Assembly: GCA_005883575.1 (NCBI GenBank)
Contig: VBFH01000022.1
Location: forward strand, 62,001-126,000
From: Chloroflexota bacterium
Lineage (GTDB): Bacteria; Chloroflexota; Dormibacteria; Dormibacterales; Dormibacteraceae
Direction: 5' to 3'
DNA length: 64,000 nt
The number at the start of each line of letters is the position of its first letter. Position 1 is the first letter of the stretch. A program made the position numbers and the translations under genes. Below, in pieces: positions 29,069-39,390 of the stretch. Under the pieces are notes generated by a model that searched no databases, was not told the DNA's origin, and saw only the letters and a list, made by a program, of their open reading frames with translations.

Positions 29069-30050
29069 GGATCGCCTCCTTGGCGGCCGCCAGGACGAAC
29101 TTGACAGCTTCGTCCATCGACTTTTCGATTTCGGCGCCGGCGGCGCGGATGTGTCCCCCGCCTCCGAATGACGCGCAGAGCGCCGCCGCGTCGACGGCCC
29201 CGCGGCTGCGCACGCTGATCTTGGTCAGGTCGCTGGACACCTCCTTGAAGAGGATGGCCAACTCGAGACCCGCGATGCTGTTGAGCGTGTCGATGATGCC
29301 TTCGGATTCGGCCATCACGGCGTTTGCCTCTTTGAGCATGCGTCGAGTCACCTTGGCCCACGCCAGCCGTCCATCCATCTCAACCCGCATCGTGGCGAGC
29401 GCCAGCCCGCTCAGCTTGAGGGTCGTCTCGGGCCGCATCTTATAGACCTGAGTCGCGATGTGACCGGGATCCGCGCCGAGGCGCGCAAGCCGAGCCGCGT
29501 CTTCGAGCGCGCGTGGTGTCGTGTTCTCGTGCCGAAAGCCGCCGGTGTCCGTCAGGAGCGCCACGTAGAGGTTCACAGCGATGGTGGTGGTGATCTTGTA
29601 ACCGAAGTGGTCGAGCATCTCCATCACCATCTGCCCCACCGCGGACGCGTTGGCGTCGATGACGTTGATGTCGCCAAAGCGCGAGTTGGATGGATGGTGA
29701 TCGATGTTGACGATCGTCGCGTGCGCCGCGATGCGGCGAACGGCGTTGCCCGAACGTTCGAGGTTGCCGGAGTCGAAGAAGAAGACCAGCTGTGGGTCGA
29801 CGCCGTGCGGCGGTTCGGCCTGGATCTCTTCGAATCTGGGCAAAAACGCATACATCGGCGGCAAGGGCGGCGGCACCAGCACCCACACGTCCTTGCCTTC
29901 GGACCGCAGCGCTTCCGCGAACGCGAGGCTGCAGCCAAGCGTGTCGCCGTCCGCGTCCTTGTGCCCGAAGATTAGGATCTCCTGGTTCGCGTCGATCAGG
30001 TCCTTGATCTCGTCGTAGAGGTGCGGCTTGTCGCGCTGGGCGGTAGCTAT
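29046..30050 (-). CDS. nrnA: DHH-family phosphoesterase (NrnA-like, bifunctional oligoribonuclease/PAP phosphatase)
   Basis: NIDHHPSN motif and DHHA1 C-terminus; upstream in-frame ATA-ATAQRDKPHLYDEIKDLIDANQEILIFGHKDADGDTLGCSLAFAEAL restores the DxD motif. ATA at 30050 overlaps the rbfA TAG. Confidence 0.88.
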   Translation of the reverse strand: MATAQRDKPHLYDEIKDLIDANQEILIFGHKDADGDTLGCSLAFAEALRSEGKDVWVLVPPPLPPMYAFLPRFEEIQAEPPHGVDPQLVFFFDSGNLERSGNAVRRIAAHATIVNIDHHPSNSRFGDINVIDANASAVGQMVMEMLDHFGYKITTTIAVNLYVALLTDTGGFRHENTTPRALEDAARLARLGADPGHIATQVYKMRPETTLKLSGLALATMRVEMDGRLAWAKVTRRMLKEANAVMAESEGIIDTLNSIAGLELAILFKEVSSDLTKISVRSRGAVDAAALCASFGGGGHIRAAGAEIEKSMDEAVKFVLAAAKEAILAASPEP

Positions 30051-30442
30051 GGCTTCGGCTCCTCCTCCCCGTTTATGGGGAGGTGGCCAGAGGGTCCGTC
30101 CGGCAGCACCTCTTTGAGGAGCTCGGAGATGTGGACGCTGTACTCGATCGACGGGTCGAGCTCGAAGCGCAGCTCGGGAGAGAACTTCAGGTTCTGAAGC
30201 CGCCGGCCGAGCTCATGCCTGATCAAGCCCTTGGCCGAGACCAGGCCCTTGATCGAGTCCTTCTGCTCCTCCGAGCTACCGAGCACGGAAACGCGCACGC
30301 GCGCCTGGCGCAGGTCTGACGACATGCGAACCGCCGTGATGCTCACGAAACCGATACGAGGGTCTTTGAGATCGCGCCGGATGATGGACATGATCTCTTC
30401 GCGCACCTGCTCCCCCACCTGGTCCGCGCGGTAGCTGGTCAT
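30047..30442 (-). CDS. rbfA: Ribosome-binding factor A
   Basis: MTSYRADQVGEQVREEIMSIIRRDLKDPRIGFVSITAVRMSSDLRQARVRVSV. Confidence 0.95.
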   Translation of the reverse strand: MTSYRADQVGEQVREEIMSIIRRDLKDPRIGFVSITAVRMSSDLRQARVRVSVLGSSEEQKDSIKGLVSAKGLIRHELGRRLQNLKFSPELRFELDPSIEYSVHISELLKEVLPDGPSGHLPINGEEEPKP

Positions 30443-30459
30443 CTCGACCTCCCGCATTA

Positions 30460-30478
30460 GCAAGGCGACACGCCTTGC
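30460..30478. repeat. Perfect 8-bp hairpin between infB and rbfA
   Basis: GCAAGGCG-ACA-CGCCTTGC immediately after the infB stop; no T-tract. Confidence 0.7.
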
Positions 30479-32461
30479 CTAAATTTCTTCCCGCTCGAGT
30501 CGGTACGTCTCCATGGAGTCACCGGGCTGGAAGTCTTCCCAGCCCTCGAGCCCGATGCCGCATTCCTGTCCGGCCGGCATCTCGCGCACGTCCTCCTTGA
30601 AGTGCTTCAGGGAGGTGATGCGGCCCTCGAAGACCTGCTCTCTGCCCCGGAAAAGCTTGACCCAGCCGCCACGGCTGACCTTGCCCTCCACCACGCGGCT
30701 TCCGGCGATGATGCCGATCCGCGGAATCTTGATCGGGGTGATGACCTCGACGCGGCCCTCCCGAATCTGACGATAGGTCGGCTCGCGCAAGCCCTTGGCT
30801 GCGCGTTCGACGTCTTCGGTGAGCTTGTAGATCACGTCGTAGTAGCGAACCTCGACCTTGGCCCGCTCCGCGGCGGCCGTGCTCGCGGGCGTCGCCTTCA
30901 GGTTGAAGCAAACGATGATGGCGCTGGAGACGCCGGCGAGCAGGAGGTCTGAGTCGCTGACGGCGCCCACGCCCTGGCCGACGATCTTGATCGCGACCAC
31001 GGGGTCCTCGATCTTCTGCAGCGCGGCCAGCACGGCCTCGAGCGTGCCCTGGGCGTCGGCTTTGACGACCAGGCTGAGCTCTTTGACCTCTCCTTCTTTG
31101 GCCCGGCGCGCCAGGTCTTCGAGGGTGATCCGAGGAGTGACGTCACGCGCCGCTTCCTGCGCGCGCTTCTCGATCAGCTTGGTCAGTGCGATCTGGCGAG
31201 CGGCCTTTTCCGACCCGACCACCTGGAAGATGTCGCCAGCCTGCGCGACTTCGTTCATGCCAGAGACCACCACCGGCGTCGCCGGTGGGGCCTCGGTCAC
31301 GCTTCGGCCGCGGTCGTCGGCAAGCGCGCGCACGCGGCCGTAGATGTGCCCACACACGAAATCGTCGCCGACCTTCAGCGTGCCGGCCTGCACCAGGACC
31401 GTCGCCACGGGACCGCGCCCGCGCTCGAGATGGGCGTCGACGATGGTGCCGATCGCGTTGCGGTTGGGGTTCGCTTTGAGCTCGAGGATGTCGGAGGACA
31501 GCACGATCGTGGTCAGCAGGTCATCGATGCCCTTGCCCGTCCTTGCGCTCAGGTGCACGCACTCGTGCTCGCCGCCGTAGTGGCGCGTGACAATCCCCTG
31601 TTCCGCAAGCTGTTGGTGGACGCGGTCGACGTTGGCGTTGTCCTTGTCGACCTTGTTAATCGCGACGATGATCGGCACCTTGGCCGCTCGTGCGTGGTGG
31701 ATCGCCTCGACCGTTTGCGGCATCACGCCGTCGTCCGCCGCCACGACCAGGACCACGAGGTCCGTGACCTGAGCACCGCGGGCGCGCATGGCGGTGAAGG
31801 CTTCGTGACCCGGGGTGTCGATGAACACCACGGGATGTTGGTCTGCGGTCTCGATCTTGTATGCGCCGATCCGCTGCGTGATGCCTCCCGCCTCCCCCGC
31901 CGCCACACGCGTCTGGCGGATCGCGTCCAGGATCGAGGTCTTGCCATGGTCGACATGGCCCAGGACGGTCACGATCGGCGGTCGCGGCTTGAGCTTGGCA
32001 GGGTCTTCGTTGGCGAGCGAGAAGAGCTCCTCGCGCGAGGTCGTGACGACGTCGCCCTCGCCCTCGGCCGACTCGACCGCGACCACGTCCTCGCTGGCGA
32101 CCGGCTCGACCGTGAACCCGAACTCGTCGGCCACGATCTCCGCGGTGGCAAAGTCGATGACCTGGTTGATGGTGGCCAGGATCTTGGAAGCCATCAGCTT
32201 CTTGATGACCTCGACCGGGCTCACGCCGAGCTTCTCCGCCAGGTCCTTGACCGACAGCGTCGGCGGAAGGGTGATCCGGCGGTCCCCGTTGGTCTCGATC
32301 TTGGGCGTGACGGTTGTCGGCTTGAAGGCGGTGCGGGCAGCGTCGATCGCGCCAGGCGCCAGGGGCGCCGCGGCGTTGCGGGTCAGCCTCCGCTGCTGGA
32401 GGAAGTTGACCAGCTCCTTCTGGCTGATGCCAAGTTCGCGCGCAAGCTCGTGTGCTTTCAT
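30479..32461 (-). CDS. infB: Translation initiation factor IF-2
   Basis: [45 protein letters not shown]2 C-terminal domains. Confidence 0.98.
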   Translation of the reverse strand: MKAHELARELGISQKELVNFLQQRRLTRNAAAPLAPGAIDAARTAFKPTTVTPKIETNGDRRITLPPTLSVKDLAEKLGVSPVEVIKKLMASKILATINQVIDFATAEIVADEFGFTVEPVASEDVVAVESAEGEGDVVTTSREELFSLANEDPAKLKPRPPIVTVLGHVDHGKTSILDAIRQTRVAAGEAGGITQRIGAYKIETADQHPVVFIDTPGHEAFTAMRARGAQVTDLVVLVVAADDGVMPQTVEAIHHARAAKVPIIVAINKVDKDNANVDRVHQQLAEQGIVTRHYGGEHECVHLSARTGKGIDDLLTTIVLSSDILELKANPNRNAIGTIVDAHLERGRGPVATVLVQAGTLKVGDDFVCGHIYGRVRALADDRGRSVTEAPPATPVVVSGMNEVAQAGDIFQVVGSEKAARQIALTKLIEKRAQEAARDVTPRITLEDLARRAKEGEVKELSLVVKADAQGTLEAVLAALQKIEDPVVAIKIVGQGVGAVSDSDLLLAGVSSAIIVCFNLKATPASTAAAERAKVEVRYYDVIYKLTEDVERAAKGLREPTYRQIREGRVEVITPIKIPRIGIIAGSRVVEGKVSRGGWVKLFRGREQVFEGRITSLKHFKEDVREMPAGQECGIGLEGWEDFQPGDSMETYRLEREEI

Positions 32462-32536
32462 GCCGGAACTACTGATTATGCCGCCCAAGGTGAATTCGAA
32501 ACCTTGACCCTATCCCGGCTCCCATCGGGGAGAGGG

Positions 32537-32809
32537 CTAGGGCGAGGGGCTTAAGCTCGCATCCGGCTTCAGCTCAGACCACACCTCAGGGCTGACCGGT
32601 GCCCTCAACGCGCGCTCCAGCGAGCGTTTCTTGCGTGCTGTTTCGATGCATTCCGCCGCGGCGTGCAGGTAGGCACCGCGGCCGGGCAAACGGCCTGTCC
32701 TGTCCGCGGCGACCGACCCATCGGAGCGGCGCACAAAGCGAATCAACTCCGCTTTCCCGGCCTCCTGCCGGCAGGCGACGCACGTCCGGATGGGCGGGCC
32801 GCCGCTCCG
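32537..32809 (-). CDS. ylxR: YlxR family protein (RnpM-like)
   Basis: PPIRTCVACRQEAGKAELIRFVRR...RTGRLPGRGAYLH, between nusA and infB; exact start uncertain. Confidence 0.88.
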   Translation of the reverse strand, partial: RSGGPPIRTCVACRQEAGKAELIRFVRRSDGSVAADRTGRLPGRGAYLHAAAECIETARKKRSLERALRAPVSPEVWSELKPDASLSPSP

Positions 32810-32822
32810 CTGCACCTCCCGA

Positions 32823-33857
32823 TTAATGCGGAGGAGTCTCCTCTTCAACAGGATCGCTGGCTTTGATGTCGATCCGCAGGCCTGTCAGCTTGGCCCCGAG
32901 GCGGGCGTTCTGGCCGTCCCGGCCGATCGCCAGCGAGAGCTGATTCTTCGGCACGAGCACCGTGGCCGTGCGGGTGATCCGGTCGATCGTCACCCTGTCA
33001 GCCTTGGCAGGGCCCAAGGCAGCGGCCACGAAAGCTTCCGGGTCCTCCGACCAGGGGACGATGTCGACGTGCTCGTTGGCCAGCTCGCTCAGGATGGCTC
33101 GGTGCCTCACGCCCTTCGGTCCGACGCAGGCGCCGACCGGATCCAGACCTGGCTCGCTCGAAGAGACCGCGATCTTCGTCCGCAGACCCGGCTCGCGCGC
33201 GATCGCCCGAATCTGGACCGCGCCGGCCTTGATCTCGGGCACCTCGGCCTCGAGCAGGCGATGAACAAATGCCCGTGCGCCGCGCGACACGCGCACCTGG
33301 GCCTGCTTGCGGTTGTGCTGCGGCTCGAGCATCACGACCAACACCGGGCGCCCGGGATGGAGCTGCTCGCCGGGGATCTGCTCCTCGGGCGGCATCACGC
33401 CCTCCGCCCGCCCGAGGTCGATGTACACGATCCCCGACTCGATGCGGTCGACGATGCCGCTGGCGAGCTCGCCTTTGTGCTCCGCGACATCGCGCAGGAC
33501 CTTGTCGCGTTCCAGGTCGTGGATGTGGCGCAGCACGGCGTGCTTGGCGGTCTGCGCCGCCATCCGTTTGAAGTCTTCGGACGGGAGCTCGGCTGTGACC
33601 ACGCTGCCGTCGCGATGCACGACACGGCTCTGGACATCCAGGGCGCCGGTCGAGGTGTCGAGCTTCACCGTCACCTCACCGTCCGGATTGAAGGCGCGCT
33701 TGTAGGCGACCGCGAGCGCGCCCTCCACGGTGTGCAGCATCTCCTCGAAGGGGATGCCGAGCTCGGCGCAAAGCGCGGTCAGCGCTTCGGCCAGGCCTTC
33801 GGTAGACGGCTCAGATTGCGACCGCGAGCCTGGCCGCGACAACGTCTTCCCACGCAA
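32823..33857 (-). CDS. nusA: Transcription termination/antitermination protein NusA
   Basis: LGIPFEEMLHTVEGALAVAYKRAF; S1 and KH domains (VGACVGPKGVRHRAILSEL); start uncertain. Confidence 0.95.
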   Translation of the reverse strand: MRGKTLSRPGSRSQSEPSTEGLAEALTALCAELGIPFEEMLHTVEGALAVAYKRAFNPDGEVTVKLDTSTGALDVQSRVVHRDGSVVTAELPSEDFKRMAAQTAKHAVLRHIHDLERDKVLRDVAEHKGELASGIVDRIESGIVYIDLGRAEGVMPPEEQIPGEQLHPGRPVLVVMLEPQHNRKQAQVRVSRGARAFVHRLLEAEVPEIKAGAVQIRAIAREPGLRTKIAVSSSEPGLDPVGACVGPKGVRHRAILSELANEHVDIVPWSEDPEAFVAAALGPAKADRVTIDRITRTATVLVPKNQLSLAIGRDGQNARLGAKLTGLRIDIKASDPVEEETPPH

Positions 33858-34281
33858 TGTGAATGATCACCGGCGCGCGTCCGCGCGCTCCGGGCGCCTG
33901 TACAGCGATGCCCGCTCCATCGACCGCGACGAGCTGACCCTCGACCACGGTCTCCGTGTCACCGCCGCGATAGCGAACGTTGACCCGCTTGCCGTTGAAC
34001 CGCTCGTAGTCGTGATGGTTGCGCAGGGGACGCTCCGCCCCGGGCGAAGAGACCTCGAGGTCGTATGAGCCTTCGATCAATTTGGAATGATCGATCAGCG
34101 GGCCTGCAACCTTGCTCACGCGCTCGCAGTCCTCGATCGTGATCGGCTCGTTACGGTCGATGGAGATGCGAAGCGTTCGTCCGGACTGACCCGACTGGTC
34201 GAGCGCGTACAGCTCGTAACCCATGTGGTTGAGCGTCGGCTCGAGCAGCGCTTTGATCGACGATATGGGCCAGGTCGGCAT
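33811..34281 (-). CDS. rimP: Ribosome maturation factor RimP
   Basis: LISIDRNEPITIEDCERVSKVAGPLID...YDLEVSSPGAERPLRN. Confidence 0.95.
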   Translation of the reverse strand: MPTWPISSIKALLEPTLNHMGYELYALDQSGQSGRTLRISIDRNEPITIEDCERVSKVAGPLIDHSKLIEGSYDLEVSSPGAERPLRNHHDYERFNGKRVNVRYRGGDTETVVEGQLVAVDGAGIAVQAPGARGRAPVIIHIAWEDVVAARLAVAI

Positions 34282-34302
34282 GTCCGGTTTCTGCGCATAA
34301 CC

Positions 34303-35322
34303 CTACCGCAGGGGCTGCAATCTCCGCCAGACGACCAGCAGCGGCGCTGCGTTGAAGATCGAGCTGTAGGTCCCGGAGACGATGCCGATCATGAGCGCGA
34401 GAGCGAGGCCTTGCAGCGTTGTCCCGCCGGCGATGAGGATCGCCGCCAAGACCAGGACGACGGTGAAGCTCGTGATGATCGACCGGGCGGCGGTCTGCAT
34501 GATGCTGAGATTGACCACCTGATCAAAGGAAAGACGCTGGCTCACCCGGAGGTTCTCACGGATCCGGTCGAAGACGACGATCGTGTCGTGGACGGAAAAG
34601 CCGACGACGGTCAGCACGGCCGTGACGAAGAATGCGTCGATCTCCCCGATGCGTAGGTCGAACACCTTGCCGAGGATGGAGAAGATGCCCGTCAGGATGA
34701 ACACATCGTGCAGCAGCGCGGCCAGCGCGGAGCCGCCAAACTGAAATCCGGCGCGCCAGCCTCCCGGCACGTTGCGGAAGCGGACCGCCAGCAGCAAGAG
34801 GATCGCGACCGAAGCGAGGACGACGGCGAGCACCGAGAGGGCGATGGTTTCACCCGCGATGGTGCCGCCCACGACCAGGATCTGCTGTACCGACGTGGGT
34901 CCGAGCCTGCCCTGCAGGTCGCTCTGCACGCCGGTCACCTGTGCCGGGGACAGCGGCGGGTAGCGAATGATGTAGCCGCCGCCGCCAGTCTGTATCACCG
35001 ACCCGTTGATGTTCTCGGCGTCGACCGCGCTCTGCACCTGCGCGAGGGAGGGATTGTTGGCGACGTTGACCGTCAGCTCGGTACCTCCAGCGAAGTCGAT
35101 GCCGAGCGCGAAGTGTCGCGTCGCCATGGAAACGATGCCGGGGATGATGATGATCAGCGAAAGGGCAAAGAACAGGTTGCGCCGGCCGATGATGTTGAGG
35201 CGGCGGATCCGCGGCGCGGGCGCCGGGGCCGCGACAGCCTGGGCCGGCTCGGGCTCAGAGGCTCCGTCCGGAACGATGTCGGCGCTCTGTTGCTCCGCCT
35301 TGATGTCAGACAGCTCGGACAC
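34303..35322 (-). CDS. secF: Protein translocase subunit SecF
   Basis: GIDFAGGTELTVNV...SVHDTIVVFDRIRENLR; start approximate (GTG VSELSDIK). Confidence 0.95.
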   Translation of the reverse strand: MSELSDIKAEQQSADIVPDGASEPEPAQAVAAPAPAPRIRRLNIIGRRNLFFALSLIIIIPGIVSMATRHFALGIDFAGGTELTVNVANNPSLAQVQSAVDAENINGSVIQTGGGGYIIRYPPLSPAQVTGVQSDLQGRLGPTSVQQILVVGGTIAGETIALSVLAVVLASVAILLLLAVRFRNVPGGWRAGFQFGGSALAALLHDVFILTGIFSILGKVFDLRIGEIDAFFVTAVLTVVGFSVHDTIVVFDRIRENLRVSQRLSFDQVVNLSIMQTAARSIITSFTVVLVLAAILIAGGTTLQGLALALMIGIVSGTYSSIFNAAPLLVVWRRLQPLR

Positions 35323-36811
35323 GGTCCACCCCGAGCAAGCCCGGGCGCCGGAAACCGCTGCCCGCAAGCACGATCGCGAGGAGGTTGTGGGTCACGACGA
35401 TGGATGAGACGAGGCTTGCGAAAACACCGATCGCGAGTGTGATCGCAAATCCCTTGACCGCCGCCGGCCCGACGAAGCCGAGGATGATGCAAGTGATGAT
35501 CGTCGATGTGTTCGAGTCACGGATGGCGGGCCACGCCCGCCTCACGGCCGCATCCACCGCGGCCGCGATGGTCCGACCTGCTCTCACCTCTTCTTTGAAC
35601 CGTTCGAAGATCAGCACGTTGGCGTCGACGGCCATACCGACCGAGAGGATGAACCCGGTGATACCCGCAAGCGTGAGGGTCACCGGCACGAGCTTGAACA
35701 CAGCCAGCACCGCTCCCGCGTAGAACAGCAGCGCGAGGCTCGCCAGCAGGCCAGGAATGCGGTAGTAGACGATCATGAACACGACGACGATCGCCAGGCC
35801 GAGGAGGCCGGCCGCGATGCTGAGCTTGACCGACTCGGCGCCCAGCGTCGCGCTGACCTGGGTCACGTCGAGCGCCACGAGGTCGACCGGCAGCGAACCC
35901 GAGTTGATGCCCGTGGCGAGGTCGGTCGCGCTCTGCTGGGTGAACGAGCCGCTGATCTGAGCCTGGCCGCCGGCGATCTCTTCCCGGGTGATAGGGTCGG
36001 TCAGAAACTTGCCACAGATGGTGCCGGGGGCCTGGGCGGCGAGGCACGCTGGGTCGTACGTGGCGCTGACCTTCGCGACGTACGACGAGTCCTCCCAATG
36101 GTCGATGTCTGCCTGCGTCAAGTCCAGCCAGATCGTGAGGTGCCGCTCCGCGCAATTCGCGCTCGCGACGGTGGTCGAGTCGCCTGGGCATGCGGCGACG
36201 TTGTCGCGGGTGAGCGTGTCGAACTTGGTTGCGCCGGCGGACGTGAACGTGATGTTGACGACCCACGACGTCCCCGTTTGATCGATGGTCGCGGTGGCGT
36301 TTGAGATGTCGTCGCCCGTGAGTCCGGTCAGAGCGGGCTTGTACCCCGGCTCGGGCCCTCCCGTGACCTTGACGTCCTTGACCCACTTCGTGTAGACGAG
36401 CTTCGACACGGCGCCGATCGTCTTCTGCGCCTGCGCGGCGTTGACGCCCGCCAGGTCGACCGTGATGCGGTCGTTGTTCGTGCCCGCGCCGCGGATCTCG
36501 GGTTCGCTGACACCGAGGGAGTTGACGCGCTTGTTGATCACGTCGATGGTCCGTTTCTGGACGTCGGCGCGGCTCTGGCCGGCCGGGAAGTTGGTCAGCT
36601 GGTAGTCGATGTGCGTGCCGCCGGCGAGGTCCAGGCCCTTGTGGAAGTAGAGCTGCCAGCCCCCAAAGTTAGGCGGTAGGCCGGCGACGTTCCCCGTCAG
36701 GGGCAGCTTGTTGGCGATCCGGTAGACGAAGCCGGCTCCGTCGACGAAGAGCGAGACGATCAGCACGCCGACGACGAAAAGGCGGACGGGCCAGCTGAGA
36801 ACTAACTGCAT
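35306..36811 (-). CDS. secD: Protein translocase subunit SecD
   Basis: GLDLAGGTHIDYQL...RVNSLGVSEPEIRGAG...AVDANVLIFERFKEE. Confidence 0.96.
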   Translation of the reverse strand: MQLVLSWPVRLFVVGVLIVSLFVDGAGFVYRIANKLPLTGNVAGLPPNFGGWQLYFHKGLDLAGGTHIDYQLTNFPAGQSRADVQKRTIDVINKRVNSLGVSEPEIRGAGTNNDRITVDLAGVNAAQAQKTIGAVSKLVYTKWVKDVKVTGGPEPGYKPALTGLTGDDISNATATIDQTGTSWVVNITFTSAGATKFDTLTRDNVAACPGDSTTVASANCAERHLTIWLDLTQADIDHWEDSSYVAKVSATYDPACLAAQAPGTICGKFLTDPITREEIAGGQAQISGSFTQQSATDLATGINSGSLPVDLVALDVTQVSATLGAESVKLSIAAGLLGLAIVVVFMIVYYRIPGLLASLALLFYAGAVLAVFKLVPVTLTLAGITGFILSVGMAVDANVLIFERFKEEVRAGRTIAAAVDAAVRRAWPAIRDSNTSTIITCIILGFVGPAAVKGFAITLAIGVFASLVSSIVVTHNLLAIVLAGSGFRRPGLLGVDRVRAV

Positions 36812-36841
36812 GAGCGGCCAATCAGTCTACGGGCGGGCGGT

Positions 36842-37063
36842 TCATCGCTGCCGGAAAACGAGGTTGAGGACGACCGTGAGCAGCACCGACAGGACGACGC
36901 TGGTGGCGATCGGAAGATAGATCGTCACGTTCCCGCTCCGGAAGGTGAGATCTCCAGGCAGATGGAACCTCCCAAACAGCATCAGGCCCCCGCCGATGAT
37001 GGCGAGCAGCACGCCGAAAACGAGGAACATCCGCCCCACATCAGCCATTTGGTAATTAAACAT
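36842..37063 (-). CDS. DUF2905 family small membrane protein
   Basis: MADVGRMFLVFGVLLAIIGGGLMLFGRFHLPGDLTFRSGNVTIYLPIATSVVLSVLLTVV; start MFNYQ. Confidence 0.88.
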   Translation of the reverse strand: MFNYQMADVGRMFLVFGVLLAIIGGGLMLFGRFHLPGDLTFRSGNVTIYLPIATSVVLSVLLTVVLNLVFRQR

Positions 37064-37065
37064 CC

Positions 37066-37162
37066 CTACCCTCCCCGGCCTGAAATCGCGGTGTTGGGTG
37101 CGGATTTCAGGCCGAAGCGACGATGGCGCCGGGCGGCCTGGGTCTCGTTGGTCCCGGGCCAC
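37066..37162 (-). repeat. Structured palindromic element, copy 1 (5' of the DUF2905 gene)
   Basis: Minus: GGCCTGAAATC-CGCACCCAACACCGC-GATTTCAGGCC-GGGGAGGGTAGGG-ATG; 11-bp perfect stem; similar to 44399-44487. Confidence 0.8.
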
Positions 37163-37240
37163 CCCCCAGTCCGTGCGCAGACCCCGCTTGGCCATGGAAG
37201 GACCGCTTTGTGGAGGCACTGCGGGCGCCATCCCCGTGAC

Positions 37241-38275
37241 TTACAGTAGCCGGGTCTGCTCGGTCGCGGAAGCCGGCGGAGCGATTCGCATGTGCCGGTA
37301 GGCGAGCTCGGTCGCGACTCGGCCGCGGGCCGTCCGGGCGAGGAAGCCGATCTGGATCAGATAGGGCTCGTGGACATCCTCGATCGTCTCCGGCTCCTCG
37401 GACAAGGACGTGGCCAGGGTGTCGAGACCCACCGGCCCGCCCTTGAACTTGACGATCACCGTCTCGAGGAGCTGGCGGTCGAGGGGCTCCAGGCCGAGCT
37501 CGTCGATCTCCAGCATCCCGAGCGCGTGACGCGTGATGTCCACCGTCGCCCGGCCGTCGCCACGCACCTGAGCGTAGTCGCGCACACGGCGCAGCAGGCG
37601 GTTGGCGATTCGAGGCGTGCCCCGGGCCCTGCGCGCGATCTCTGACACCGCGTCATCGTGGATCTCGATGTCGAGGATGCGCGCCGACCGGCCGACGATC
37701 TTCTCTAGCTCGGCCTTGTTATAGAAGTCCAGCCGGTAGACAGCGCCGAAGCGATCGCGCAGCGGACCGCTGAGCAAGCCCTGACGTGTCGTGGCACCAA
37801 CGCACGTGAAGTGAGGCAGAGGAAGGGTCGCCGCGCTGGCGCCCACGCCCTTGCCGAGCACCGCGTCGAAGCGGAAGTCCTCGAGCGCCGGATACAGCGA
37901 TTCCTCGACGACGGTGTTGAGGCGATGGATCTCGTCGATGAAGAAGACGTCCCGCGTGGTGAGGTTCAAGAGGATCGAGCCGAGCGCGCCCTGGTGGTCG
38001 ATCGCGGGGCCGGAGCTGACCTTGATCGCGACGCCGAGCTCGTTGGCGATGATGTGCGCGAGCGTCGTCTTGCCCAGACCCGGAGGCCCGCAGAGGAGGA
38101 CGTGCTCCACCGGCTCGTCGCGGCGCCGCGCCGCCTCGAGGAGGATGCTGAGGTTTTCCCGGACCTGTTCCTGGCCGACGTATTCGGTGAGGAAGCGCGG
38201 CCGCAGGGTCAGGTCGAACTGCTCGTCGTCGGAGCTGGCGTCGAGCACTTTGTCTTTCGTCACTTGCGCCCCAAA
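37241..38275 (-). CDS. ruvB: Holliday junction DNA helicase RuvB
   Basis: [29 protein letters not shown]...[18 protein letters not shown]; start approximate (GTGA overlap with ruvA). Confidence 0.98.
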   Translation of the reverse strand, partial: FGAQVTKDKVLDASSDDEQFDLTLRPRFLTEYVGQEQVRENLSILLEAARRRDEPVEHVLLCGPPGLGKTTLAHIIANELGVAIKVSSGPAIDHQGALGSILLNLTTRDVFFIDEIHRLNTVVEESLYPALEDFRFDAVLGKGVGASAATLPLPHFTCVGATTRQGLLSGPLRDRFGAVYRLDFYNKAELEKIVGRSARILDIEIHDDAVSEIARRARGTPRIANRLLRRVRDYAQVRGDGRATVDITRHALGMLEIDELGLEPLDRQLLETVIVKFKGGPVGLDTLATSLSEEPETIEDVHEPYLIQIGFLARTARGRVATELAYRHMRIAPPASATEQTRLL

Positions 38276-38862
38276 GATTTGAGCGCCGCGGCGAGCGCTT
38301 CCTGAGTATCGGGCGATGTCTTCCAATCGACCGATTCAAGGCCCACGCGAGCTTCTTGCGAAGAGAAGCCCAGATTCCGCAGCGCGGACTCGACCGCCTT
38401 GGGCACGGCACCGTCACCGGCGGCGGCCGCGGCCCGGGGCAAAGCCTCGAGCGCGGCGACGGCGTCGAGTCGCGGCTTCAGCTCGATGATCACCTTCGCC
38501 GCCGTCCGCGGTCCGACGCCGCTCGCGCGCCTGATGGGTGCCGCATCCTCGCTCATGATCGCTCGCTTCAAGACCTCAAGGCTCGCCGCGCTCAGGATGT
38601 TGAGCCCGACCTTGGGACCGACTCCATCGACCTGGATGAGCATCTCGAAGAGCTCCAGCTCCTCGACCGAAGCGAAGCCGTAGAGGGCGAGCTGGTCCTC
38701 GCGGACCTGTGTGTGGATGTGGAGCTCGACGTCACCGCCGGGCGGTGGAAGCTGCTGCCTGGTTTGAGTCGCCACAGCCACGAGATAGCCCACACCGCCC
38801 ACGTCGAGGACGACGAAATCCGGGCCTGCCCTGCGCACGACGCCGCTGAGGTGCGCGATCAA
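38260..38862 (-). CDS. ruvA: Holliday junction helicase subunit RuvA
   Basis: (TTG)[27 protein letters not shown]; the longer ORF-track N-terminus is antisense/out-of-gene extension. Confidence 0.95.
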   Translation of the reverse strand: MIAHLSGVVRRAGPDFVVLDVGGVGYLVAVATQTRQQLPPPGGDVELHIHTQVREDQLALYGFASVEELELFEMLIQVDGVGPKVGLNILSAASLEVLKRAIMSEDAAPIRRASGVGPRTAAKVIIELKPRLDAVAALEALPRAAAAAGDGAVPKAVESALRNLGFSSQEARVGLESVDWKTSPDTQEALAAALKSLGRK

Positions 38863-39356
38863 CTCATCGCCGCCCGCGCAAATCGCCGGCTCCGCGAGTG
38901 ACAGAGAGCGATCGCGATGGCGTCGCGGGCGTGGTCGTCGAGCTTTCCCTCGGGAAGGTTCACCTGGGCCGCGAGCATGCGGCCGATCTGCGACTTGTCC
39001 GCGTTGCCGTAGCCCGTGAGGATGACCTTCACCTGGCTCGGCTTGTACTCGAAGACAGGGACGCCGCACTCTTCGAGCACGTTGAGGATCGCGCCGCGCG
39101 CCTGCGCCACGCCCACCGCACTTGTTGCATTGCGGCCCATGAAGAGCTCCTCGATCGACGCCTCGGCCGGCGGATGCTCGGAGATGAGCGCGCGAAGGTG
39201 GTTGGTGATGGTCAGGAGGCGGGCGCCGTCTCGCCCGGGGATGGTGACGACGGTGCTGCACGCGAGGACGAGGTTCGGCTCGGCGAACAAGGCAAAGCCC
39301 GTGCCGGCCAGCCCCGGATCGACCCCGAGGATCAGCCCGTCGCGCTTACCAGGCAT
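38859..39356 (-). CDS. ruvC: Holliday junction resolvase RuvC
   Basis: LILGVDPGLAGTGFALF...EELFMGRNATSAVGVAQARG. Confidence 0.96.
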   Translation of the reverse strand: MPGKRDGLILGVDPGLAGTGFALFAEPNLVLACSTVVTIPGRDGARLLTITNHLRALISEHPPAEASIEELFMGRNATSAVGVAQARGAILNVLEECGVPVFEYKPSQVKVILTGYGNADKSQIGRMLAAQVNLPEGKLDDHARDAIAIALCHSRSRRFARAAMS

Positions 39357-39390
39357 TGGTCCATCAGGTTAGAGGCCACGGCCGAGAGCT

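Noticed and set aside
38863-39261. N-terminal extension of the ruvA ORF
   Set aside because: Out-of-frame translation of ruvC; RuvA clearly starts at IAHLSG (TTG 38862).
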